This document shows, piece by piece, positions 50,834 to 58,458 of a stretch of 64,000 nucleotides of DNA; the stretch's first letter is position 1, and each line of letters starts with the position of its first letter. Position numbers and translations under genes: made by a program. The DNA is from Agromyces intestinalis (lineage in GTDB: Bacteria > Actinomycetota > Actinomycetes > Actinomycetales > Microbacteriaceae): contig NZ_CP043505.1 of NCBI RefSeq assembly GCF_008365295.1, positions 3,224,001 through 3,288,000 on the forward strand, read 5' to 3'. Under the pieces are notes generated by a model. It was given only the letters and a program-made list of their open reading frames with translations. It had not been told where the DNA came from and did no database searches.

Positions 50834-53806
50834 GTGTCAACTGAGACGCAGCAACCCAGGGCATCGCGGCGCCGCGCGCCCATCGTCATCACGATCGGGG
50901 TGGTGTTGCTGCTCGTCATCGCGTTCTTCGTGTTCGCCGGCATCTACGCCGACATCATGTGGTTCGACCAGCTCGGGTTCCTGAACGTGCTGACGACCGA
51001 GTGGATCGCGCGCATCGTGCTGTTCCTGATCGGCTTCGTCGCGATGGCGCTTCCCGTCTGGGCGTCGATCATGATCGCGTATCGCACCCGACCGGTGTAC
51101 GCGAAGCTGAACAGCCAGCTCGACCGGTACCAAGAGGTGTTCGAGCCGCTGCGCAGGCTCGCGATGTACGGCATCCCCGCCGTACTCGGCATCTTCGCCG
51201 GCGTGTCGACAGCCGCCCGCTGGGACGTCGCACTCACCTGGCTGAACCGCACCCCGTTCGGCGAGGTCGACCCGCAGTTCGGCCTCGACGTCGGGTTCTT
51301 CGTGTTCGAGCTGCCCTTCTATCGTTCGGTGGTCGGGTTCGCGTCGGCGGCGGTGCTGCTGTCGGCGCTGCTCGTGATCGCCACGAACTACCTCTACGGC
51401 GCCATCCGCATCTCGGGCCGCGAGATCGTGATCGCCAAGGCCGCGCGCATCCAGATCGCGCTGACCGCCGGCCTCTACCTGCTGCTGCAGGGTGTCAGCA
51501 TCTGGCTCGACCAGTATGCGACCGTCACCGAGAGCGGCGGACTCATCACCGGTGCGGCATACACCGAGGTGCACGCGACGATCCCGGGCCGGCAGATCCT
51601 CGCCGCCATCGCGGTGGGCGTGGCCATCCTGTTCCTCATCACGGCCGTGATCGGCCGCTGGCGCCTGCCCCTCGTCGGCACCGCGCTGCTCGTCGTGGCC
51701 GCGTTGCTGATCGGCTCGCTGTACCCGTGGGTGGTGCAGCGGTTCCAGGTGGTGCCGAGCCAGTTGCAGCTCGAGTCCGAGTACATCCAGCGCAACGTCG
51801 ACCTCACACGTCAGGCGTACGACGTCGACGACATCGAAGAGATCGACTACGAGGCGAAGACCGACACCGAGCCGGGCGCGCTCCGCGCCGACGCCGAGAC
51901 CACCGCCTCGATCCGACTCATGGACCCTGCCGTCATCGCCCGGTCGTTCCGCCAGCTCGAGCAGTACCGGCAGTACTACCAGTTCCCGAACGACCTCGAC
52001 GTCGACCGCTACCAGCTCGACGGCGGCACGCAGGACACGATCGTCGCGATCCGCGATGTCGACCTCGAAGGTCTCGGCGACGCCAGCACCTGGTACAACT
52101 CGCACATCGTCTACACCCACGGCTACGGTCTCGTGGCCGCGGCGGGCAACCAGCGTTCGGCCGACGGGCAGCCGGTGTTCCTCCAGTCGGGCATCCCGTC
52201 GACGGGTGCGCTCGGCGACTTCCAGCCGCGCGTGTACTTCGGCGAGAACTCGCCCGCGTACTCGATCGTCGGCGGGCCCGAGGGGTCGAAGCCGGTCGAG
52301 CTCGACTACCCGGCCGGCAGCAACTCGACCGAGCAGACGCAGACCACCTTCGACGGCGACGGCGGGCCGAAGCTCGACAACGCCTTCACCAAGCTGGTCT
52401 ACGCGCTGAAGTTCCAGTCCGAGCAGATCTTCCTCTCCGACGCAGTGAACGACGAGTCGCAGATCCTCTACGACCGCGACCCGATCGAGCGCGTCTCGAA
52501 GGTCGCGCCGTACCTCACGCTCGACAGCGACACCTATCCGTCGGTCGTCGACGGTCGCATCGTGTGGATCGTCGACGGCTACACCCTCACCGACCAGTTC
52601 CCGTACTCGAACAAGGTGAGCATGAGCGAGGCGATCGCCGACAGCGAGGGCGTCGCCCCGGCGCTCGCGTTCGACGAGATCAACTACATCCGCAACTCGG
52701 TGAAGGCCACCGTCGACGCGTACGACGGCACGGTGAAGCTCTACGCGTGGGATGCCGAAGACCCGATCCTGCAGACCTGGCAGAAGATCTTCCCGTCGAC
52801 GCTGTCGCCGATGAGCGAGATGTCGGGCGAGCTCATGAGCCACGTGCGCTACCCCGAAGACCTCTTCAAGGTGCAGCGCGCCGTGCTCGGCCGGTACCAC
52901 GTCGACCAGGCGGGGGCCTTCTACTCCCGCGAGGACGCCTGGACCACGCCGAAGGATCCGACCCAGCCGCAGGCGAGCACGCTGTTGCAGCCGCCGTACT
53001 ACCTGACGATGCAGATGCCCGGTCAGGATGCCCCGAGCTACTCCCTGTACTCGACGTTCATCCCCGAGGCGCGCGGCGACCAGAGCCGCAACGTGCTGCG
53101 CGGGTACCTCGCGGTCGACTCCGACGCCGGAACCGAGGCGGGCGTGAAGGCCGAGGGCTACGGCAAGCTGCGACTGCTCTCGCTGCCCGAAGACGACAAC
53201 GTGCCCGGCCCGGGTCAGGTGCAGAACACGTTCAACTCCGATCCGACCGTGGGTCGCGAGTTGAACATCCTGAAGCAGGGCCAGTCCGACGTCATCAACG
53301 GCAACCTGCTGACCCTGCCGGTCGGCGGCGGCCTGCTCTACGTGCAGCCGGTCTACGTGCAGTCGACGGGCAACACGAGCTACCCGCTGCTGCAGAAGGT
53401 GCTCGTCGCGTTCGGCGACCAGATCGCCTTCCAGGACACCCTCGACCAGGCGCTGAACGTGCTGTTCGGCGGCGACTCGGGTGCCGCGGCGGGCGACAAC
53501 ACGGTCGATCCCGGCGAGAGCCCGACCGAGCCGACCGACCCCGGCGCCGAGCCGACCGACCCCGGAACCGAGCCGACCGAACCCTCGCAGAGCACCGAGC
53601 TGCAGCAGCTGCTCAACCGTGCGAAGCAGGCGCTCGCCGACAAGCAGCAGGCGCTCGCCGATGGCGACTGGACGGCGTACGGCGAGGCCGACGCCGAGCT
53701 GGCCGAGATCATCTCCGAGCTCGTCGTGCTCGCTGGCGATGAGGGCTCCTCGACCGGCGGTTCGGATGGTTCGACCGGCGGCACGAACGGCGGCTCGAAC
53801 GGGTGA
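50834..53806 (+). CDS. UPF0182 family large membrane protein
   Basis: A 990-residue conserved actinobacterial membrane protein of unknown function. About seven hydrophobic helices occupy residues 25-310 (for example IVITIGVVLLLVIAFFVFAG and FVFELPFYRSVVGFASAAVL). A large extracytoplasmic domain follows, with WYNSHIVYTHGYGLVAAAGN, YFGENSPAYSIVGGP and LVYALKFQSEQIFLSD, all typical UPF0182 blocks. The C-terminal 90 residues are a low-complexity linker (GESPTEPTDPGAEPTDPG) plus a Gln/Ala coiled coil. GTG 50834 with GAGG six bases upstream is chosen over ATG 50822. Its stop overlaps the methyltransferase start (GTGA). Confidence 0.95.
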   Translation: MSTETQQPRASRRRAPIVITIGVVLLLVIAFFVFAGIYADIMWFDQLGFLNVLTTEWIARIVLFLIGFVAMALPVWASIMIAYRTRPVYAKLNSQLDRYQEVFEPLRRLAMYGIPAVLGIFAGVSTAARWDVALTWLNRTPFGEVDPQFGLDVGFFVFELPFYRSVVGFASAAVLLSALLVIATNYLYGAIRISGREIVIAKAARIQIALTAGLYLLLQGVSIWLDQYATVTESGGLITGAAYTEVHATIPGRQILAAIAVGVAILFLITAVIGRWRLPLVGTALLVVAALLIGSLYPWVVQRFQVVPSQLQLESEYIQRNVDLTRQAYDVDDIEEIDYEAKTDTEPGALRADAETTASIRLMDPAVIARSFRQLEQYRQYYQFPNDLDVDRYQLDGGTQDTIVAIRDVDLEGLGDASTWYNSHIVYTHGYGLVAAAGNQRSADGQPVFLQSGIPSTGALGDFQPRVYFGENSPAYSIVGGPEGSKPVELDYPAGSNSTEQTQTTFDGDGGPKLDNAFTKLVYALKFQSEQIFLSDAVNDESQILYDRDPIERVSKVAPYLTLDSDTYPSVVDGRIVWIVDGYTLTDQFPYSNKVSMSEAIADSEGVAPALAFDEINYIRNSVKATVDAYDGTVKLYAWDAEDPILQTWQKIFPSTLSPMSEMSGELMSHVRYPEDLFKVQRAVLGRYHVDQAGAFYSREDAWTTPKDPTQPQASTLLQPPYYLTMQMPGQDAPSYSLYSTFIPEARGDQSRNVLRGYLAVDSDAGTEAGVKAEGYGKLRLLSLPEDDNVPGPGQVQNTFNSDPTVGRELNILKQGQSDVINGNLLTLPVGGGLLYVQPVYVQSTGNTSYPLLQKVLVAFGDQIAFQDTLDQALNVLFGGDSGAAAGDNTVDPGESPTEPTDPGAEPTDPGTEPTEPSQSTELQQLLNRAKQALADKQQALADGDWTAYGEADAELAEIISELVVLAGDEGSSTGGSDGSTGGTNGGSNG

Positions 53807-54666
53807 GCGTCGACCTGCGCTCGGGTGACTGGCTCGACGACAATCGCGCCAACTGGGATGACCGGGTGCCCGTGCACCTCGGCAGCGAGATGTACGATCG
53901 CAGCGCGTTGATGTCGGGCGGCAGCCAGCTCGACCCGATCGCGCGCGAGGGCATCGAGCGGCTGTTCCCCGAGGGGCTCGAGGGCAAGCGGGTGCTGCAC
54001 CTGCAGTGCCACTTCGGCAGCGACTCGCTGTCGCTCGTCAACCTCGGCGCGACGGTCGTCGGCATCGATTTCTCGGAGCCCGCGATCGACGAGGCACGGC
54101 GCGCCGCCGCCGAGCTCGGCGTCTCCGACCGCGCCCGGTTCATCCAGGCGAACGTGTACGACGCGCGACACATGCTGCCCGAGCCCGAGTCGTTCGACCT
54201 CGTGTTCACGACCTGGGGCACGATCGGCTGGTTGCCCGACGTCGCCGAGTGGGCTCGTATCGTCGCGTGGTTCCTGAAGCCGGGCGGGCACCTGTACTTC
54301 GCCGACGGGCATCCGACGGCGTGGATCTTCGACTACGACGGCGAACCCGACGAGGGCGCGCTTCCGAAGGTGCGGTTTCCGTACGACTCGTCCAAGCCCG
54401 ACGTGCTCGAGGACCCGAGCGACTACGCCGACACCGAGGCCGTGATCGAGCACGCCCGCACGTGGGAGTGGACGCATCCGCTTTCCGAGACGATGCGTGC
54501 GATTCGCGACGCCGGGCTCGTGATCGAGGAGTTCGAGGAGCACTTCCGGTTACCGTGGCGCGTCTTCCCGGCGGTCGTGCCGGTCGGCGAGGGCATGTAC
54601 GGATGGCCCGACACGAAGTGGATTCCGCTCGCGGTCGAACTCGTGGCGAGGCATCCGGGTTCATAG
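53803..54666 (+). CDS. Class I SAM-dependent methyltransferase
   Basis: 287 residues with a typical Rossmann methyltransferase core. Motif I is VLHLQCHFGSDSLSLVNLGA, the acidic residue is in VVGIDFSEPAIDEARRAA, and later motifs are SFDLVFTTWGTIGWLPDVAEWARIVAWFLKPGGHLYF. The C-terminal part (WEWTHPLSETMRAIRDAGLVIEEFEEHFRLPWR) is a helical substrate cap, as in small-molecule methyltransferases. Start GTG 53803 overlaps the UPF0182 stop, so they are coupled. The substrate is unknown. Confidence 0.9.
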   Translation: MSVDLRSGDWLDDNRANWDDRVPVHLGSEMYDRSALMSGGSQLDPIAREGIERLFPEGLEGKRVLHLQCHFGSDSLSLVNLGATVVGIDFSEPAIDEARRAAAELGVSDRARFIQANVYDARHMLPEPESFDLVFTTWGTIGWLPDVAEWARIVAWFLKPGGHLYFADGHPTAWIFDYDGEPDEGALPKVRFPYDSSKPDVLEDPSDYADTEAVIEHARTWEWTHPLSETMRAIRDAGLVIEEFEEHFRLPWRVFPAVVPVGEGMYGWPDTKWIPLAVELVARHPGS

Positions 54667-54672
54667 GACTGC

Positions 54673-54706
54673 CGATGGCCGGCCCGCTCGCGCGGGCCGG
54701 CCATCG
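54673..54706. terminator. 15-bp perfect hairpin, bidirectional terminator
   Basis: CGATGGCCGGCCCGC (54673-54687) and GCGGGCCGGCCATCG (54692-54706) with a TCGC loop, between the convergent methyltransferase and chitinase genes. CGTCGTTC follows on the plus strand. Confidence 0.9.
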
Positions 54707-54726
54707 TCGTTCGGGTGTTCGTCCGG

Positions 54727-56433
54727 TCAGTCGCAGGGACCGACCACGTCCCACGCGCCCCACGTGGTGGAGCCGGGCAGTTCGCCCTTGGTCCACCACT
54801 GGGCGACGTAGGTGACGCCGGCGCGGCTCACGCGGTCGCCGGCGAGATAGACGGTCGACGCGTCCCACGCCGGCGCGCAGGCGACGGGCGCGGGCGTCGG
54901 TGCGGTGCCGCAGCCGCCGATCGCCTGCCACGGACCCCACTGGTCGCCGGGGGTCTGGTTGCGGGTCCACCACTTGGCGCGGTACTCGATGCCGCCGTAC
55001 GAGACGACGTCACCCGCGGTGTAGACGCTCGACGCGTACCAGGGTGCGGCGCAGGACGCATCGATGCCGGGGCCGGGGGTCGCGGCGCGCAGGGTGTCGC
55101 CGAGCGCCGAGCCGAGTTCGTTGCGGAAGTCGCCCGAGAGGTCCCACCACATTGCGCCGCCGTAGCCCTGGGCGGCGAGCCATTCGGCCTTGGCGGTCAC
55201 CGAGGTCGGGTCGTCGTAGCTCCACCACTGGTCGCCGTCGTACCGCCACGAGGCGCCGATCGCCGGGTCGAAGAAGGCCGTGCCGACCGTGCGCAGCTCG
55301 GCGTAGGTCTTCGTGCCGATGTACCCGGCGGCGGGCTTCCACCCGGCCGAGCCGTCGGCGACCCCGAACCATCCGTGCCCGTAGGCCGCGAGGCCTGCGT
55401 TCAGCTGGTCGGGCCGTGCGCCGGCCGCGACGTACATGCCCATCGCGCCGTCGAGCCCGAGGCCCCAGTTCTGGTCGCCGTCGGGGTGCAGGTTGCCCTG
55501 GTGGCCCGTGGTGGTCGGCACCCAGCCTCCGTGGAAGTCGTAGCCCTGCACGTTCAGGAAGTCGACCGTCGCGAACAGTCGCGGGTCGAGCCATCCGCCC
55601 TGCCCGGCGTTCCAGCCGCCCGCCGGAGCGAACGCGGTGAGCAGGTACTGCTCGCCGGTCTCGGCGCCGAGCGCGTCGAGCTCCGTGCGGAACTCCTCCA
55701 TCAGCAGCAGGAAGTTCTCCTTGTCTTCGGGGCGTGCGTTCGCGGTCTCGCCGCCGGTGACGGGCCACTCCCAATCGATGTCGATGCCGTCGAAGATGCC
55801 GGCTGCGACGCCCGCGCCGCCCTTGCCGGCGATCTCGGGCAGGTCGCCCCTGAGGTACAGGTCGATGCAGCTCTCGACGAGTCGCGTGCGCCCCTCGGCC
55901 GTCGAGGCGGCCTCGGAGAAGTGGTCGCTCCAGGTCCAGCCGCCGAGCGAGACGAGCACCTCGATGTCGGGATGCGCCGCCTTCAGCTTGCGCAGCTGGT
56001 TGAAGTTGCCCGCCAGCGCCTGGCCCGGGGCATCCGCGACGCCGTCGACCGAGTCGGCCGCCGGTACCGCGCGCACGAAGTCGTTCTGCGCGTCGCCCTC
56101 GCCGGGTTCGTCGAGGATGTCGCAGACCAGGTCGCTCGTGACGTTGCCGAACGCGTAGTTCAGGTGCGTGAGGTCGTCGATCGCGCCCGTCGTGACGAGG
56201 TCGACGACGTTCACGTCGCGGGTGACCGGTGCGTCGGCCATGATGTAGCCGACCGAGCGGTAGCCGTTGAGGGCTTCGGTGCCGTCGGTGCCGGTCGCGT
56301 TGCCGGCCGCCTTGCCTGGGGTCGCCGGGCTTGCGGGGGCTGCGGCCGCCGGCGCGACCGCCGCGCCGAGGGCGAGCGCTGCCGTCGCGGCCAGCGCGAG
56401 TGCGGTGCGTCTGAGCACAGGTGTGCGGGTCAT
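54727..56433 (-). CDS. Secreted chitinase, GH18 with two C-terminal chitin-binding modules
   Basis: A 568-residue secreted endochitinase. A signal peptide (VLRRTALALAATAALALGAAVAPAAAA) is followed by a GH18 barrel. The catalytic motif DGIDIDWEWP carries the proton-donor Glu (DxxDxDxE pattern). WSYDDPTSVTAKAEWLAAQGYGGAMWWDLSGDF marks the barrel end. Two short CBM5/12-type modules complete it (WYASSVYTAGDVVSYGGIEY and WDASTVYLAGDRVSRAGVTY). ATG 56433 has GGAAGGA upstream; 50 extra in-frame codons further upstream are rejected. The 5' region contains 9-bp tandem repeats. Confidence 0.95.
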   Translation of the reverse strand: MTRTPVLRRTALALAATAALALGAAVAPAAAAPASPATPGKAAGNATGTDGTEALNGYRSVGYIMADAPVTRDVNVVDLVTTGAIDDLTHLNYAFGNVTSDLVCDILDEPGEGDAQNDFVRAVPAADSVDGVADAPGQALAGNFNQLRKLKAAHPDIEVLVSLGGWTWSDHFSEAASTAEGRTRLVESCIDLYLRGDLPEIAGKGGAGVAAGIFDGIDIDWEWPVTGGETANARPEDKENFLLLMEEFRTELDALGAETGEQYLLTAFAPAGGWNAGQGGWLDPRLFATVDFLNVQGYDFHGGWVPTTTGHQGNLHPDGDQNWGLGLDGAMGMYVAAGARPDQLNAGLAAYGHGWFGVADGSAGWKPAAGYIGTKTYAELRTVGTAFFDPAIGASWRYDGDQWWSYDDPTSVTAKAEWLAAQGYGGAMWWDLSGDFRNELGSALGDTLRAATPGPGIDASCAAPWYASSVYTAGDVVSYGGIEYRAKWWTRNQTPGDQWGPWQAIGGCGTAPTPAPVACAPAWDASTVYLAGDRVSRAGVTYVAQWWTKGELPGSTTWGAWDVVGPCD

Positions 56434-56441
56434 GGGGTCCT

Positions 56442-56477
56442 TCCGTGTCGTACGTGTCGTACGTGTCATCCGTGTCG
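56442..56477. repeat. Four 9-bp tandem repeats in the chitinase leader
   Basis: TCCGTGTCG, TACGTGTCG, TACGTGTCA and TCCGTGTCG follow each other without gaps at 56442-56477, within 10-45 bases upstream of the chitinase start. They could form a regulator binding array or be slippage-generated; no known motif is matched. Confidence 0.85.
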
Positions 56478-56714
56478 TTTCCGTTCGTTCCGTCGTCGTC
56501 GCCGGAACCCGGTCGGCACCACCCACACACCTGCCGCAGACCTCGTCCCGGGTTGGGCGAGACGCTATCGAAGGGCAGCCCAAGTATGGAAGGACTCTTT
56601 ACAAACATTGCGGATGTCGCGACGAAACCCGTGACCCGTTGTCGGGTGTCGCCAACGGTCGCGCGCCGTCGGTGGCGCGCGTTCGCGCCGATTTGAGGGC
56701 GCCCCGATCCCGTG
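56478..56714. other. Intergenic region between chitinase and tRNA-fMet, no gene
   Basis: About 240 bases with no convincing gene on either strand. It must hold the chitinase promoter, which I cannot place. An AT-rich patch (TCTTTACAAACATT near 56594-56607) may be part of it. The right end merges with the tRNA promoter. Confidence 0.6.
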
Positions 56715-56720
56715 CTAGAG
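56715..56720 (+). promoter_or_regulatory. Predicted -10 element of tRNA-fMet
   Basis: TAGAGT, about 14 bases before the mature tRNA 5' end. Confidence 0.55.
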
Positions 56721-56733
56721 TCATCTCTTGTGC

Positions 56734-56810
56734 CGCGGGGTGGAGCAGTTCGGTAGCTCGCTGGGCTCATAACCCAGAGGTCGTAGGTTCAAATCCTGCC
56801 CCCGCAACCA
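56734..56810 (+). tRNA. Initiator tRNA-fMet (anticodon CAT)
   Basis: A 77-base cloverleaf with encoded CCA. The acceptor arm CGCGGGG pairs with CCCCGCA except for a C1-A72 mismatch, and the anticodon stem is GGG/CCC around CTCATAA. These two features mark the initiator tRNA rather than elongator Met. The D-loop AGCAGTTCGGTAGCTC and T-loop GGTTCAAATCC are normal. A terminator follows at 56877. Confidence 0.95.
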
Positions 56811-56876
56811 AGTAGTCCCGGTCAGACGTGGTTTTCGATCCCTATCAAGGGAATGAAGACTGACCGACTCGGCGAG

Positions 56877-56909
56877 AATCCGGCGCAGCGCGATGCTGTG
56901 CCGGATTTT
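56877..56909 (+). terminator. Rho-independent terminator after tRNA-fMet
   Basis: AATCCGGC (56877-56884) and GCCGGATT (56900-56907) with inner CAGC/GCTG, directly followed by TTTGCTTTC. One of the few terminators here with a real T-tract. Confidence 0.85.
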
Positions 56910-57207
56910 GCTTTCTCCGCACCAGGTGCGCCTCGGGGGCACTCGTGATCGCGCGGCACGGCTCGTGCACCTGTCTCGTATGAGTGAGAAATCGCCACCC
57001 GTTCCCGGGCCTCGAACCGGTGTAGCCCACGACCTGCGTCACGCACACCGCGGGCCGCGACCCTTCCGTGTGGGCCGGAGCGTGCCCCCGTGGTGCGCGC
57101 CGAGGCTCGGTTGCGCTACAGCGACCGGCTTGAACCTGACTCCGTCGGTCCACCGATTGAGGGCGCCCGTGACCCTGCCTCAGAGCATTCGCGGCACGTC
57201 GAAGGTG
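56910..57207. other. Intergenic region between tRNA-fMet and lacI, no gene recognised
   Basis: About 300 bases with no convincing reading frame; open frames here have improbable composition. It marks the start of the atypical carbohydrate locus and may be a remnant of an insertion. The 3' half of the tRNA gene is not repeated here or elsewhere in the window. Confidence 0.5.
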
Positions 57208-58242
57208 CTACGACCTCCACTGAAGGCCTCTCGGGCTCGCCGTGGAGCCACGCACCACGAGTTGGGTCGACAGCTCGACGTTGCCCTCGACCGTGTTGCC
57301 GCCGAGCGTGTCGATGACGAGTCGCGCGGCATGCGTGCCCATTTCGCGCACTGGCTGACGCACGGTCGTCAAGTCGGACAGCTCCGCCATCGGGTGGTCG
57401 TCGACGCCGACGATCGAAACGTCTCCCGGCACGTGGAGCCCCACTCGGCGCAGCGAACGCATTGCGCCGATCGCGACCTCGTCGGAGAACGCGAACACCG
57501 CGGTCGGCGGCTCATCGAGACTCAACAGCTGGTCCATGGCTCGCGCGCCCCCGTCGAGTGAGAATTCCATCCGTACGTTGAGCTGTGGGTCGAAGTCGAT
57601 CCCGCTTGCCTCGAGCGCGGCGCGATATCCGGCGTCGCGCCCCGCGTCCGGTTGCCAAGGGTCACCCTCGGGATCGGTGATTCCGATGCGTGCGATCCGG
57701 CGGTGACCGAGCTGGATCAGATGATTCATTGCTTGCCGCGCGGCCCGTGTCTCGTCGATGTGGATCGACGTGTAGTGGTCGATCCATGACCCGGCGATCA
57801 CGATCGGTACAGCCATGTCGCCAAGCCGCTCGACTTGTTCGTTCGACAACGGCACGGCGACGAGAATCACCGCGTCGACGTTTCGGCGTGCAGGTAGTTC
57901 GTCGAAGAACGCGTCGCGTTCGGCTTCCGACGAGACTCGGTAGAAGAGCACGTCGTAACCGGCCGAACGGAGCACCGGCTCGATCGCGCCGAGGATCGCG
58001 TAGTAGAACCAGGTCTCGGTGTCACGGACCACCACGGCAACGCGCCGAGTCTGACCGGTCGCGAGGCGTGAAGCGTCTGGCGAGATCGTGTACACGAGTT
58101 CGCCGGCGATGCGCTTGATCTCGGCGCGGGTGGCGGCGGACACCCCGGAAGCTCCCGACAGGGCGCGCGAAACGGTCGACACCGAGACGCCGGCGATCCT
58201 GGCGACGTCGGACATGTTGGCTGGGCGAGCGGAGTCGGTCAC
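57208..58242 (-). CDS. LacI-family transcriptional regulator
   Basis: 344 residues. The helix-turn-helix MSDVARIAGVSVSTVSRALSG starts at residue 10 and the hinge helix follows (SPDASRLATGQTRRVAVV). The periplasmic-binding-protein-like effector domain covers the rest, including GHRRIARIGI and VSIVGVDDHPMAEL. GTG 58242 lies six bases after TACACT (leaderless); ATG 58215 is the alternative. It is divergent from the glycoside hydrolase operon, and three palindromic sites lie between them, so it most likely represses that operon and itself. The inducer is unknown. Confidence 0.93.
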   Translation of the reverse strand: MTDSARPANMSDVARIAGVSVSTVSRALSGASGVSAATRAEIKRIAGELVYTISPDASRLATGQTRRVAVVVRDTETWFYYAILGAIEPVLRSAGYDVLFYRVSSEAERDAFFDELPARRNVDAVILVAVPLSNEQVERLGDMAVPIVIAGSWIDHYTSIHIDETRAARQAMNHLIQLGHRRIARIGITDPEGDPWQPDAGRDAGYRAALEASGIDFDPQLNVRMEFSLDGGARAMDQLLSLDEPPTAVFAFSDEVAIGAMRSLRRVGLHVPGDVSIVGVDDHPMAELSDLTTVRQPVREMGTHAARLVIDTLGGNTVEGNVELSTQLVVRGSTASPRGLQWRS

Positions 58243-58248
58243 GTGTGC

Positions 58249-58254
58249 AGTGTA
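58249..58254 (-). promoter_or_regulatory. Leaderless promoter -10 of lacI-type gene
   Basis: TACACT on the minus strand, six bases before GTG 58242. Confidence 0.6.
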
Positions 58255-58263
58255 GCCGGATTA

Positions 58264-58277
58264 CGCAAACGTTTGCG
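58264..58277. promoter_or_regulatory. LacI operator O1
   Basis: Perfect 14-bp palindrome CGCAAACGTTTGCG. It covers the expected -35 of the regulator gene, so it fits autorepression. Confidence 0.75.
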
Positions 58278-58305
58278 CGCAATTCCTTGGCTGAACGCGC
58301 CGGAC

Positions 58306-58334
58306 TTGACGTGACGCAGACAACTGCCTACAGT
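58306..58334 (+). promoter_or_regulatory. Promoter of the glycoside hydrolase operon
   Basis: -35 TTGACG (58306-58311), 17-bp spacer and -10 TACAGT (58329-58334). The expected start of transcription is near 58341, at the edge of operator O2. Confidence 0.8.
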
Positions 58335-58341
58335 TCCAACT

Positions 58342-58351
58342 CAAGCGCTTG
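58342..58351. promoter_or_regulatory. LacI operator O2
   Basis: CAAGCGCTTG, a palindrome with the central CG of LacI-family sites, positioned at the transcription start. Confidence 0.7.
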
Positions 58352-58416
58352 CGTAGGTCACGCCAGGGTTCGAGGGGTTCCCCCCGAGACGATTGGAAAC
58401 CTGCGTATGAGCGTCA

Positions 58417-58430
58417 CTCAAACGCTTGAG
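58417..58430. promoter_or_regulatory. LacI operator O3
   Basis: CTCAAACGCTTGAG, palindromic apart from the central bases, about 30 bases before the GH13 start. Spacing O2-O3 is about 76 bp, which would allow looping. Confidence 0.65.
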
Positions 58431-58458
58431 AAGCCAAGCCGACAAGACAGGGACGAAG

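Noticed and set aside
56910..57207. Remnant of an integrase gene after tRNA-fMet
   Set aside because: No recombinase motif in any frame; only position suggests an island.
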